A DNA stretch of 64,000 bases from Patagioenas fasciata (taxonomy: Eukaryota; Chordata; Aves; Columbiformes; Columbidae): contig NC_092521.1 in assembly GCF_037038585.1 (NCBI RefSeq), positions 49,918,398 through 49,982,397 of the forward strand, given 5' to 3'. Under the pieces are notes generated by a model. The model saw only the letters and a program-made list of their open reading frames with translations. It was not told the origin of the DNA and did no database searches. Shown here in pieces: positions 51,801 through 64,000 of the stretch (positions within the stretch are counted from its first letter, which is position 1; every line of letters begins with the position of its first letter). A program made the position numbers and the translations under genes.

Positions 51801-53799
51801 AGTTTCCTCAACCCTAAGCGAAAGGCAATGCTCAGTGAGCTTCTCAAAACCTGAGTGAAATTCTCCATTAATTAATAGAGTATGTCAGTGGTAGAGAATT
51901 GAAGATATATTCTCCAAACTACTTTTATTCTAAACTTCGATAACTCATTTGGGAAGCAAGGAAGACAGTCTTCTCAGCCTCCAACATCAAGCTGAAGACA
52001 GAGTGCTCATCCTAGCTGAGCACTCACTCTACCCACACACTCTTCAGCCTCAAGAGAAGATCCAGCAGCTTCACTGTTTTTCATGAGAAACAGCTGACCT
52101 TATCAAAGGGCTTAAATCCTAGGGTGCTTTCTAGGAGTATACAGCTACCTGATTCTCTCACACAATGTTTCTTCTTGGACCTAACTTAGATCTAACTTGG
52201 TTTCTCGAAGTCTTAGACATCTAGCTCTTCCACACCATGCTTGAGAAGTCAATGTGCAGCAAGGCACCTAAAATTATGGATGCTACGCTCTTGTGCCTTG
52301 CAAATGTACCTCCAGCATCACAAACCTATTTTGCAGGAGTCATTATGCCATGTAACCAATCTGTTCACATCCAGAAGATAAACTACACCAGCCAGCAAGC
52401 TTGGTTTTGGTGTTTTTTGTTTGTTTTTTGTTGTTGTTTTTGTTTTTAATCACCAGCAGTACAACAGAAGTTTAATAGAAGATCCATTCCATAAGCTTTT
52501 AGCAGATTTTTTTTGTGTAGCTATAACTATGATTAAACCAGTCTAGAAAACTTGTCTAGCTAGATAAATACCCCAAGTAGATACTGAATAATATGTTGAT
52601 TTTCTACTGGGGTCAGGACAGCATATGAACTGCTCAATGATAATCCTATAAAAAGATATGGAATTTTTATGCAAATATACATGGTAGACAGTAAGGGCAT
52701 AGCAGAGATTAATACACCAAAAGGATCCACAAGTAAATGTTCCAGCTTCCTTTTCCCTTCCTTCTTCCCCAGGCATTAAGCAAGAACACATACTAAACAG
52801 TAAAAGCAGCACCCTGAATTACCTACTGATTAAAGTGTTCAGACTTTGCAATATCAAGAAATTACAAAGAGTCCAGAATTGCTGTGCTGCAATTAGAGAA
52901 AGAATTATCTTCACTTTTAAAGGTTCAGGGCAGTAGATTTAAAAAACCTTTCCATATTTAGCAGGGAAGATTTCCAGATACATGGTAGGACATGTACATT
53001 AAATGTTCTGTCTCATAGCCACTACTTCAAGAGGAGCTTGGAAGAACGACATTGCTCAACTGTCTTGAATTCATTAAGGATCTTCTATCTGAAGTCTCTG
53101 TTTTACAGAGAAACCACCTGGCAGTTCTTCAGAAGGCACTTTGCTACAAAATACCCCAATCAGAGACCACATACAAACTCCAGTTCTTGGCCCAGTCAAT
53201 GAAGTTCAAGCAACAAAGCAAAATAAATCATTCTGATACTACCTTAAAGGAGACTGGGGTCCTGTAATGACTAATCTGGCTTCATCTGTACTCCTTATTC
53301 ACATCCAGAAAAGCAAAGTGAAAACAGTAAAAGAGACAGATAAAACAGATAAGAAAAAAAAAAAAAAAAGGAAAAAAATTATATTTAAGTCACAATCCAC
53401 CTTTTTATGCCAGTGTTTGATCCTTCGTGGACATATTTTTATGGTATGCAACTGTACTCTAGTTATGAATTAATGCTATAATCCTTTTTGTTTGTTTTCC
53501 TCAAAACTCAGGGTTAAACTGCTGCTTCAGTTTAAAATTACATTTTCTATTTTTAATGTTAACGTTGTTGCAAGCCATTTTTGTAATTTCTTTCCCTTGC
53601 TGGATCCCACTTGCTAGTTCACACACAATTCATTTAACACCATCTGATTTCTCATCAGGTTGCACCATCAAGTTCTGAAGAACATTGGTGTTCCATATTC
53701 TGTTTTAATTCACTTTCAATACATTCCTCTAGATCCTTACTTAGAAATCCCTAATTTTAAATCATAGATTACATTGATACACAAGATTATTGCTTTCCT
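48835..53799. other. Spacer between IMPACT and HRH4 copy B
   Basis: The promoter of copy B should be in its left part. No coding exon was recognised. Simple sequence includes a T/G tract at 52404-52448 and an A17 run near 53354. Confidence 0.55.
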
Positions 53800-55200
53800 C
53801 CAGGACTGGAGGAAAGCAAATGTCACTCCAGTCTTCAAAAAGGGCAAGAAGGAGGACCTGGGTAACTATAGACTCGTCAGCGTCACCTCCATCCCTGGGA
53901 AAGTGATGGAACAACTTATCCTTGATGCCATCTCAAGGCATATCAAGGATAAGAGGGTCATCAGGGGCAGTCAGCATGGCTTCACCAAGGGGAAGTTGTG
54001 CTTGACCAACCTCATCACCTTTCACGAGGACATAACAAGGTGGATAGATGATGGCAGAGTGGTGGGTATGGTCTACCTTGACTTCAGTAAAGCATTTCAC
54101 ACAGTCCAGTCTCCCACAGCATCCTTACAGGGAGTGCGGTCTGGATGATCGGGTAGTGAGGTGGACTGTGGACTGGCTGAAGGAAAGAAGCCAGAGAGTT
54201 GTGGTCAATGGGGCAGAGTCTAGTTGGGAGGCCTGTATCTAGTGGAGTGCCCCAAGGGTCAGTACTGGGGTCCATATTATTCAATATATTCATCAATGAC
54301 TTGGATGAGGGAATAGAGTGCACTGTCAGCAAGTTTGCTGAGGACACCAAGCTGGGAGGAGTGGCTGACACACCAGAAGGCTGTGCTGCCATCCAGTGGG
54401 ACCTGGACAGGCTGGGGAGTTGGGTGGGGAAAAATTTAATGAAATATAACAAGGGAAAGTGTAGAGTCTTGCATCTGGGTAGGAACAATCCCAGGTTCCA
54501 GTATAAGTTGGGGAATGACCTATTAGAGAGCAGCATAGGGGAAAGGGACCTGGGAGACAGCAGGATGACCATGAGCCCGCACTGTGCCCTTGTGGCCAAG
54601 AAGGCCAATGGCATCCTGGGGTGTATTAGAAGCGGAGTGGTTAGTAGGTCAAGAGACGTTCTCCTCCCCCTCTACTCTGCCTGGGTGAGACCACACCTGG
54701 AATATTGTGTCCAGTTCTGGCCCCCTCAGTTCAAGAAGGACAGGAAACTGTTGGAGAGAGTCCAGTGCAGGGCAACGAAGATGATGGAGTGGAGCATCTC
54801 CCTTATGAGGAAAGGCTGAGGGAGCTGGGTCTCTTTACCCTGGAGGACACTGAGGGGTGACCTTATTAATGTTTATAAATATATAAAGGGTGAGTGTCAT
54901 GAGTACAGAGCCAGGCTATTCTCAGTGACAACCAATGGTAGGACAAGCAGTAATGGGTTCAAACTGGAACACAAGAGGTTCCACTTAAAATTGAGCAGAA
55001 ACTTCTTCACAGTGAGGGTGACAGAACACTGGAACAGGCTGCCCAGGGGGGTTGTGGAGTCTCCTACTCTGGAGACATTCAAAACCCACCTGGACGCCTT
55101 CCTGTGTAACCTCATCCAGGTGTTCCTGCTCCGGCAGGGGCATTGGACTGGATGATCTTTTGAGGTCCCTTCCAATCCCTAACGTTCTGTGATTCTGTGA
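53800..55200 (+). mobile_element. CR1 LINE, 1.4 kb, 5'-truncated, fairly young
   Basis: It starts at DWRKANVTPVFKKGKKEDLG, followed by [90 protein letters not shown] and [10 protein letters not shown], then the C-terminal block and the tail TTCTGTGATTCTGTGA. The catalytic FADD box reads FAED here, and at least two frameshifts separate the blocks, so it is inactive. It is the longest CR1 piece in the window. Confidence 0.96.
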
Positions 55201-58061
55201 TCATTACATTGTTGAGCAGCAGGAGTTTAGGATACCAGTATTTCTCATAATGCATTTTACAGGAGTATGGAGATTGCATCCCCAACTTATTCAAAAGCAA
55301 AGGCTGATCCCACCCTTGTTACCTGGTAGAGGAGGAAGCTGCACCAAATCTAAAGCAGATCTCAGATAACAAAGTGCAAAAATTCATTTCTTTCCCCTCA
55401 AGGGTATTTTTGCTGATTCTGCTTAACTTCATTTCCCCACAGAAACCTGCCAAAAATGTTGACATATACCTAACAGAAAATGCAAACCTTTCTTCTTTCT
55501 GCATAGATGCATAGTGAAGGTTTCAGCTTCTCTCTTAGTATCTGTAAACCTCACCCCAAAAAATCAAAAATGATAACCTATGTTAGTAACATAGGCCATG
55601 AGGCATGCCAAGGCATTGGTCTCAAAGGAAAGGACAAAGTTCTGTGTTGCAAAACTGTTCTGGAAAGCTGCATGAAAACTTGTTCTTAGAATAAAGGAAG
55701 TTAAAACTTAGGAAACGCTTACAAACCAAAACAAGAAGAGAATACAACATCTCTAACCAAAAGTATCAACAGCCATCAGCACTTCACGTTCTCTCCGAAA
55801 GAAATAGCATGAAAATAAACACTTTCACTTTGTTGGTCTGTTTACAGACATTTTAAGGGACAGGGGATTAATTTAGCTCACCAATTGGATGCCCTATATG
55901 ATCTATTTCATTTACACAGCAAGTGGTTATCAAAAACTCATTTCTTCTATTTTGGGGTTTTAGTTTTTGTTAACACACAACGAGACAAGATTCTTAGGGA
56001 CAAGGATCAGGACTTTCTGAAAAAAACAGTATTAATTTAAAAAAAAAGGGACACTTATCTTTCACATCCCTCAGACTGAACACCCAAAAGCTCAGACTTG
56101 CAGGATCACTTGTTGATTCTGAGCATTCAAGCTTAAAGGATGACCTTTGGAAAAAGAACGTCTTACCAGGAGTGGAACTGAATCCTGGGCAGCTGTAGCA
56201 GAACATCTCGCAATCCAACTGCTTCCCATATTAAGTAACTGTTACAATTTCAAACTTTCATAAAAGCAACAGAAACTTTGTAATACTTACATTAATAAGG
56301 TACTGGAAGTGAATGGCAAAATAGGAGTCTATCCATATGATAGACAAACTATGAACAAGAAATACTTGTATGACCCAAAAAGTGCAAGACTACTACATAC
56401 TGTAATATTAATATATGGATCTCCTTTCCTGGGACAAATGCCATTTCATTATTACAAGTATAGATGCCAAGCCTAAATCCAAAAGAGCCTTACTATGCAG
56501 ACAAGGTAATGGAACTGCATAAAATTGTTGCAGTAAATCAATGCAGGATCTCTCTGTCAGAGAATCAGTGTTTCGTTGTTGTGGGGGTTTTCTGTTTGTT
56601 GTTTGTTTGTGGGGATTTTTTGTTTCATTTTTGGTTGGTTGGTTTGGTTTTTACATCACATGCATTAGTGGTACTTTTCAAGTTACTGAAATTCTTAAGA
56701 AATATCTCTGTTGCTATATCAAAACTCTGGAATAGTTACCTTGATTAGATGATACTTGTCTTGAGAAAGGTTTTCTGAGGTACCCCTACTGAATAACTAT
56801 AATAGACCGTTCAGTGTAAGAACACATTGGCAAAAAGATTTATACCAAACTGGCGGTCAAATAAACTAGTCTTACAATCATACCTTTAAACTATGTTAGT
56901 GCCACTAGAGAAATGTCATTAAAAATAGTCACAGCCCTGACACTACTATATAAGCAAACTACAACAGGTGTACCCGACCTAAGAAAGGACCTGTGACTCA
57001 GGCAGTAATTAATGGATCACAAAGTTCAGAAATTAACTTGAGAAAAAATGAAAAAAACCCCAACAGATCACCATCCTCCCCAAGTGCAAGTTATCAAGGG
57101 AATGTTAAAAATAGCCATCTAAATAGCAATATGTCATTTAACCGACAAAAAGTCCTGTGTTTTTTCGTTGGTTGGTTTTTGGGTTTTTTTTGTTTTTTTT
57201 TGTTTTTTTTTTTTTTGTAACGCATTAGAGAAAAGTCTGGAAGCTATTAATTAAATAGTAGAAAATTCAAGTGTTTGTGATCCTATGATTAACACTTGTT
57301 TTTCTTCCCACTCTACACCAATGGAAGTCACTTCAGAATGCTTACTAATGTTCACTACTGGCTGTAACAGTCCAATTTCAAAATCCCCATATTCTTTGTT
57401 GAAATCACTGGTTCCTTTAATTATATGACACTTAATCCTCAGCTTTTCAACAGGCTCCTAGAGTCCCAACACATTCTGAAGTAATTACTTTACATTACTT
57501 AGTTCATCACCCATGTTCAGTCTTCCTTACATCAATAGGCAGGTGACCAAGAACTGCACAAGCTCTCCAAGGCCACACAGCACTGGACCACACGTTTTCC
57601 TTTCAGGTATAGGAAATACAACACTTCCTAAGCGACCTGGTCTATGAATGACTCCAGTCTCACCCTCAGCACAACAAATTAGGGAATTCAAGTTCTAATA
57701 CAAGACAGGTGTTGAGTTCCCACCCAGGAACCGAGATCAATAATCCATATTTTGGTCAACCATTGTTTGGTGGGAAGGGGTGGGACAGGTAAATGGTTCC
57801 AGATGTTACAGTGCCCTCAAAGCGAGGAGCTGAAGTGTGTAACAATACAGAAAACTTGTGTTTAAGTTCTGCTTCACAACAGCAGAAGAAATGACAGAAC
57901 AAGATGAAAATATACCTATAGCTTTACTGAACTCTCTTTTGAATACAAAATGTCAGTTGTATTGCATATGGATGTCCAATTATTGTCCAGTATCTGACAA
58001 TAATGTCCATGTTTTCTTTATATAAATATGTGCAAAATAATTTTTTATAGTTTTTAAAAAA
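55201..58061. other. IMPACT 3' UTR and downstream spacer
   Basis: No further coding exon was recognised. IMPACT 3' UTR should extend leftward from 58061. Low-complexity T/G and poly-T tracts occur at 56577-56655 and 57159-57216. Confidence 0.5.
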
Positions 58062-58133
58062 TTAGTGTTCTGTTCTCTTCTTGTTGTCCTTTCTTATTTT
58101 CTTGCTCTTTCCTGTTTGTTTAGATGACTCTTC
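58062..58133 (-). CDS. IMPACT: IMPACT last coding exon (basic C-terminal tail and stop)
   Basis: The 72-bp coding part follows a TTTCAG acceptor and reads EESSKQTGKSKKIRKD followed by NKKRTEH and a TAA stop at 58062-58064. It is a lysine-rich tail matching the end of human IMPACT. The 3' UTR continues to lower coordinates; I could not fix its end. Confidence 0.9.
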   Translation of the reverse strand, partial: EESSKQTGKSKKIRKDNKKRTEH

Positions 58134-59969
58134 CTGAAATGAAAAACAAGCATTTAAAAATTAAATCTACATTTTTATACACTTGTACATTCTGTCTAAT
58201 TATTTTTAATATGAACAGTGTTAGTAGTTCATTGGGATTTACAAAACTTCTGAGTTGTATAATATTTAACCACTCAGTTTCATTAATTTGTGTGCTCATC
58301 TTGTTATTTAGAAACTGCCACATTCAGCAATGATAAAAATATAGACATAGCTATGCCAACAGAAGTATAATCTAAGCCATTTCTACCAGTACATTAAAAC
58401 CGCTTCCGTTAAGTGCAACAAACCTACAGTGGGAAAAACAAATTTTTGCCAGTCTTGCTCAACATTGTAATTTATAGCTTAGTCTGACTGCAAATTCTGG
58501 AAAAGAAGATTTTTTTCTTCAGTAGGCATTCAACACAGGCACTCCCCAAAACAGTGAAGGAATCTGACGCTCCATCTGACAGAACCTGGGATATTTTATT
58601 TTTCTGCCTTCTACCTCTTGTGCATGGGAGGAAAATGGACTCTAACAGGATGTTAGAACTCTGCTGTTCTGAAGAGTCTTAGCTAAAAAGAATACTTTTT
58701 CCAAGAGCCACAGCTATGGTATTAGACTAATAATTCTCATAAGTTCCATCTATTTTTTCTGGATGGACACTGGTAACAAAACATTTGTTAATACACAATA
58801 GGGTCTGATTTAAGTTGTTAAAAACAGAAAATAAATAAGCCATTTTTGGTAGTACACCTTCTGTTGAGGGTTAGAGTTTCATTTTATGAGAACCTCATTC
58901 AAATAACAACATTGATAAACTGCCAAGAAGGTAAATTAGTAAGTATATTCAAGCACCTCTGAAGTACAAAAAGCAAATAACCAAAAAGCACAGGAGGAAG
59001 AATGGGGAAGAATGCTCAGCTTTCAGCCACAGCAGTCTTAGATATCTCCATATAAAAAACCTGACAGGTGCATACTTTTTCAAATATCCATTAGTAATTA
59101 TTTCCTACTGTCTTAAAAACTTTCTGTTACTAGCGATTACATGCTATAATGTATATAGATATATCTAAAACTGTGTTCTGAGGATGAAGAAATGTCAAGA
59201 ACCAAGAATATTAAAGGATTAAATGACCGAAGTCCTTTAAGAAGTAAAATGCTATTTAAAGACATTTGGAACTTTGCCTCCCAAGTTATGTAAGCTCCCT
59301 TGAAACATTTTCCCTTAATCTTTTCTGTAATATTTAAAATGTTACTTCATTTGAATTCTTCTAGTCTAGGCTTTTTTTTTTTTTTTTAATGGCATCTATC
59401 ATCTATAATTTTGAAAAATTATTTGGGTCAAATAAAGCTTTCACTTTTTAAAATGCCTATCAGTTCCAGTGATTCTCAAGCTCAGTTTGTCTGCACACTA
59501 ACTGGTAGCAGCTTCCAGTTTTCTGAACACACAGAAAGAGCCATTTCCCCTTCCCATCCTCCCTCAACCCTTAAATTTCTGTTCAGGATCAATGAACTCT
59601 ACTGCTGCCACCCTTCTATTGCACACCTCACATTTACAAACCAGGTCACTAACTCCTTTGGAAGTTCTTCAGAGTCTTTGCACAGATCCTATGCATATTG
59701 TCAGAGCATCAAAGTAACCAGAGGATTGACACAGGTAGTCTTACTTTTCTTCTGGTTTCATCTAACAGTGACAACTTACACAATTTCACACGAAAAAGCC
59801 TTCATTCTAAGTGACAGAAACTTACCGCTGAATGTACGTAGTTGTATTCCACAAGTATATTTCTTGCACAATTGTTGATATGTTTAAAACGATCTGGTCC
59901 TAAGAGAATTCCTCCATACCAGCGGGATACCACGACTAACACATTATGGACATTCAAAATCTGTATTTA

Positions 59970-60006
<37 letters not shown>

Positions 60007-63000
60007 TGTGGTTTTTTTTTTTTTTTTTTTACTTGAACTAGTTTTATGGTTGACACCTATTTTAAACATAGAAAAAAGTCTATCTTGCATTTTCAAAATG
60101 AACTTCCAGTCATGTCTGTGTCACACATGTTATCAAAGGGTAACAAAAAATGACAAGTCAGCAGTTGTGGTAAGTTTCCCTCTTCAAGCTTCTACCCAAA
60201 GGTAAATTCAATGTAAAACGAGTCAACATATCCCTCAGAAAGGGCATAAAGGTATCTGATGTGCGCTACAGTTGCTCATTCATGTGTCAAAGGCTACAGG
60301 CACTACTTAAGAGGAAAATTACTGAGTTACATTTATTATTCTTTGATACGATCAATTATTATTTCCAGAGAAGCTCTGTCACTAAGCAGATTTTCTATCC
60401 ACATTTTTGGAAGTGTTGGTGCATGAGGCTAATAACAGCCAGGGGACAGGCATTATACATATGGGTACCTAAAATGCCATAAGCTATACTGTTACCATGT
60501 ACAGGACTTAGCAACAGCACCTGGATAACACAGGAAAACCTTTTCATTTTCCAGGTTTGATTCTTAGCCTCTTACAAGAAAGCAGTTGTTTTCTGAATTC
60601 ATAATGGCATATATAAAGTTCACACAATGTGAAATAATTGTACTAATAATTAGGATTGAAAATAACTAAACAACCCTTATATTGCTTTTTTAAGACTGTA
60701 AGTAAGAAAATCAAGCAGACAAACAGAAGTGATGATTTCTTTTACTGCAATTAAAGGCAAGAAATATGGCATGCCCTCAACAGCTTTACTTTTCACAAAA
60801 TCTAAATGTGACTTGACTACACTTGAAAACTATAATTTATTCCACCTTACAGCAATTCTGTCCTCAAGACCTCCCCATCATCAGCAAACACCAGTAACAC
60901 AGAGAATGCTGATTGACTGAGTATCAGAGAGAAACGCACATCTTGCCAAAATAAAAGATACATGTTACTGCATGGAAAAGTGCAGTGACAATCACCAGTT
61001 AGCTTTTTTGCTCTAAGTAGTGTTGCGTGATTAGTGACCGTGATCCTGAATTTGTCCCTCAAACAAAAGCAGCTGAAACCTCTGGGGAAAGTCTTCACTT
61101 ACAAACAGCTTTCTCTCCAGCCCTGCAGAGAACCACACTGATGCACCCAGATGGCTCTGACCAAGACAAAGCAAATGCCGCTTTATTTGCATAAAGCTGA
61201 GCAAAATCGCTGTGGTCTGCAAGGTATCAGGGTGGTTTGGTGGAGGTGAGAAAAATGCCTTAAGAGCTAGCCATCAATAAAGCATGTTAACAACCAGCAT
61301 CATGTCCATTAAGGAGAAATATATATATATTTGACTAATTTGAACAATATTATTAGAAGATTCCATCATTGCTCGAGAAAACAGAAATATCCTTAGAAAT
61401 TTAAAATGAAAAGGATAATGTAAAAACAAAACAAAACAAAGCAAAAAAGGATTGGGGCAGGTTTTGTGACAGGTATTTTCTACTCTACGTTTACACACTG
61501 GCCAAAAAGTCTACGTATAGCAACTGTTCACAGTAAACAGGATGCCAAACATAGAGTTTAAAAAGTTTCCCAACTAAGTGTGAAAGACCTAATCTAAAAT
61601 ACAGTATCTTGTAACCGGAAAGTGCTATCTTGACTGAAGTGCTAGGTTTATCTGAAATGAGATAAGATTTCTACTGCAAAAGAAGAACTGTAAGAACAGC
61701 AACAATAAGTGTATTAAACCACTTAATTTTCATGCCCATATGATATGTCCTAAGCGCGTATAACAGAAAAACTACAAGACCTATGAACATCAAGAAATCA
61801 GCCCATAAGCTATTTTAATCTTTTTCTGTGGGTGAAAATTGCACTTTTCTGATCCCTACAGCAGTACTCATCCAAAACAAAAATATTCCCAGTAATTAGG
61901 ACTACAGACGGAGAGAGATGATCCATAGATTTGGGCACATCCACATTGGAAAGGGAAAACGTCATGTCACTTTCTAAACTGGATTTTTACGGAACGTTAA
62001 GTGCCCAGACACTAAGTCTGACAACTCTCAAAAGTGTACTTTAGCATGATGAGAAAAAGCTGATAAACTCATAACAAACTGAGGTACAGTAACCGCAAAG
62101 TTGTTCCCTTATTTTTATTACAATAATGTTTTCGTATTTACCACATCTACTTGCATATAGTACATGAAGTTTTCCTTCACAAGTCATGTTTGAGTAACTT
62201 AGGAAGGTTCAAAAAGTTCTAAACAAAAAATGTCAAAATAACTCAAATTATAACTTTTTTTCAGGAAAAAAAAGCATAAGCTTTGAGATTAAAAAAGTAC
62301 TTCAAAACAGTCTCCAGGAATAAGACCATAACATGTTAAGCAACAGAATATGCAATCAAGCAAAGAACAGGAAACTAAAACCCTTATTGTGAAGAGGACA
62401 TCAATCTAAAAATCAAAATTAGAACTAGTAACTAGTGTGCTGATATAGCTAAGTGACTTGAGGCACTGCATAAGATGTACCCAGCTGTCCCCTGTAGTTA
62501 TGATATTTCATTCATGGTTTTACTAGGGCTTACATCATGCCAGTGAACCAAAATTTATGAATCTCAATACACATTTAGAAGCAACTTTGCCAAGGGAATA
62601 CTATTTCAACACTTGAAATCTAAAATGTATGAGTATGAGGGCTGGGGACTCAGAACTGGAAACGGCACAAAGAAACAGATTAAATGATCAAAACAATTTA
62701 ACTCCTTCACTCCCACTATTTTTTGCATTTGAAGCTCTTTTCCGCAAGTCCAAATATAAATTTATTTTTATAACGAATATTTGAGGAAAGTGAATGAAAG
62801 GCTGTGTGTAGGTCAGCTGTTACATTCTGTCAATCAGCTTCTTCCAGCCTTCATTTTCTATATACCTTACACCACATAGTAAGCAGAGGAATCAACATTT
62901 CTCTTTCAAACTGTTCAAATTATTGCTGGTATCTATGAAACCCTACTTGCTTCTACGATCTAAGACTTGGAAATCCCAATTTACTACATGTATGCAACCG

Positions 63001-63243
63001 TCCATAATTTTTTTTTCACCTTTAAGAAAGCAATCATCTATTGGTTAAGAGCAGAGCAAGAATTAGAATAACCTTCTACAAGTTTATTTATGTTGTAGTG
63101 AATTTTAAAATCTGTTCAAGACTTCCAAAAGTCAAAGATTCATTTCTATAACCTGCATAAGATGAAGAAGACGTCCACCTGCTGCTGTCTCCCCATCATC
63201 TTCACAATCCTGTAAGAATGTCTGCTTATCTTCACAGTATATT
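58062..63243 (-). CDS. IMPACT: IMPACT, C-terminal part (last three coding exons; gene continues past the right edge)
   Basis: IMPACT binds GCN1 and so limits activation of the eIF2-alpha kinase GCN2 in the cytosol. The protein has an N-terminal RWD domain and a C-terminal Impact/UPF0029 (YigZ-like) domain; only the latter is in this window. The exons 63243-63153, 59960-59826 and 58133-58062 join in phase 0. They encode IYCEDKQTFLQDCEDDGET, then GGRLLHLMQILNV, then VVSRWYGGILLGPDRFKHIN (the RWYGG signature), then NNCARNILVEYNYVHSA, and a basic tail EESSKQTGKSKKIRKD ending in KKRTEH. These closely match human IMPACT as remembered (human tail EESSKALGKNKKVRKDKKRNEH). The first visible exon needs two bases of an Arg codon from an upstream exon. 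Gene order and strand relative to HRH4 match human. Confidence 0.93.
59826..59960 (-). CDS. IMPACT: IMPACT coding exon (ILNVHNV...YNYVHSA)
   Basis: The 135-bp, 45-codon exon lies between an ACAG acceptor and a GTAAGT donor and carries SRWYGGILLGPDRFKHINNC, the core signature of the Impact/UPF0029 family. Its acceptor is preceded on the minus strand by an 18-T tract followed at the exon side by AAATAAATACAG. The T tract abuts a (TA)n repeat, so the acceptor sits beside unstable low-complexity DNA. Confidence 0.95.
59961..63152. other. IMPACT intron
   Basis: A 3.2-kb AT-rich intron between two certain IMPACT exons. It begins with an A18-(TA)n-T19 low-complexity block; nothing else is recognisable. 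Confidence 0.7.
59973..60030 (+). repeat. A18-(TA)n-T19 self-complementary low-complexity block
   Basis: Eighteen A, about eight TA units, a short GTGG and nineteen T. The arms can pair as a hairpin. On the minus strand the complement of the A run is the pyrimidine tract of the adjacent IMPACT acceptor. Confidence 0.95.
63153..63243 (-). CDS. IMPACT: IMPACT coding exon (IYCEDKQTF...LLHLMQ)
   Basis: The 91-bp exon follows a TATTAG acceptor, starts in phase 2 (completing an Arg codon) and ends at CAG before a GT donor. It encodes the highly conserved start of the Impact domain: YCEDKQTFLQDCEDDGETAA followed by GGRLLHLMQ. Human has LME at the end, as remembered. Confidence 0.93.
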
Positions 63244-63872
63244 CTAATATGGGGAAAAAAAAATAAAAAAGAAAAAGAAAAAAATAACATAAAACAGATT
63301 CAAAAAAGGTCAATCAACTAACATTTTAGCATGCTTAATGAAGTCTCAGGGATCTTTCATATACACGTGTATCAATTCTACTTCTCTACTAAAGACATTT
63401 ACACGAAAACAGGATGAGGCTCAGGGTAAACTGTAGATATTCATCTGTACAGCAGAACAAGTTTTGAGAAGCTTTTACAAAGAATTTAGCTACTTTAGGA
63501 TAACTCCAGACTCACTACCAGTATAAATTCCCTAATAAGAAAAATCCTTCGGTTTTTAGCCTAATAATTACACCTAGCTGAAACCAAGTCTACCAGATAC
63601 AGGTTCAAATGGGTGGGTGTACACAGGTGTACACACTCAGAAGTTGGAAGAATTTGGACAAAACTATTATGAATAATTAGTTAGGTCTGTATTTCAGCAG
63701 CAGCATGAAACTATTACCGAAAGCTGCCTTCAGATTCTCCATGCCCGTCTATTTCCTCATGGTACACTCCAGAAAACTTTGTGTTGTATTTGTATTGCTT
63801 CTTATAAAAGACTCCTGCTCGCACGTAATTTTCCAGAAGTAACGCTCAGAGGTCTACTGTTTGTTACCAACT

Positions 63873-64000
63873 GATTTCATAGAATCATAGAATCATTTCA
63901 GTTGGAAGAGACCCTCAAGATCATCAAGTCCGACCATAACCTAACTCTAGCACTAAAGCATGTTCCTAAGAACCTCATCCAAACGCCTTTTAAACATCTC
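63873..64000 (-). mobile_element. CR1 LINE 3' end, cut by the window edge
   Basis: It begins with CATAGAATCATAGAATCA (the inverted CR1 tail) followed by GTTGGAAGAGACC, CAAGATCATCAAGTCCGACC and AACGCCTTTTAAACATCTC. It continues beyond the window. It lies upstream of a known IMPACT exon, so it is probably intronic. Confidence 0.95.

Noticed and set aside
59411-59878. 155-codon plus-strand open frame overlapping an IMPACT exon
   Set aside because: It is antisense to the certain IMPACT exon and has no motif.
1-64000. CRISPR arrays, operons, prophage or other microbial systems, tRNA and rRNA genes
   Set aside because: The content is vertebrate: spliced receptor exons, CR1 LINEs and microsatellites. 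No spaced direct repeats, bacterial-style gene packing or recognisable tRNA or rRNA sequence was seen by eye.

Overview
The window looks like nuclear DNA from a bird. The repeats are almost all fragments of CR1 LINEs, most truncated at the 5' end and many ending in the typical CR1 tail (ATTCTGTGA-like repeats). The recognisable genes have short introns. Their order, IMPACT followed by HRH4 on the same strand, is the vertebrate arrangement known from human 18q11.2 (recalled from memory). The species cannot be named from this sequence.

Layout, left to right. 1-27.4 kb: gene-poor intergenic DNA lying 3' of the HRH4 genes, with a few old LINE pieces, a (TTTTA)n array and G/T-rich tracts; no credible gene was found. 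27.4-28.0 kb: a CR1 fragment. 28.5-35.3 kb: a complete three-exon histamine H4 receptor-like gene on the minus strand (copy A). 35.4-41.9 kb: a spacer holding one fairly young CR1 and one decayed CR1. 41.9-48.8 kb: a second complete three-exon HRH4-like gene on the minus strand (copy B). 48.8-58.0 kb: a spacer with another fairly young CR1. 58.06 kb to the right edge: the last three coding exons of IMPACT on the minus strand, whose 5' part lies outside the window. A CR1 tail closes the window at 63.9-64.0 kb.

The most interesting content is the tandem HRH4 pair. Exon 1, with about 160 bp of adjoining intron, and most of exon 3 are nearly identical between copies. Exon 2 differs at about 26 of 167 bases by hand count, the introns do not visibly align, and one block of about 40 codons in the third intracellular loop is strongly divergent. 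This looks like an old tandem duplication partly homogenised by gene conversion. Both copies keep the residues expected of an aminergic receptor. I see no new class of system here. The rest is ordinary avian intergenic sequence, and I have kept speculative items at low confidence.
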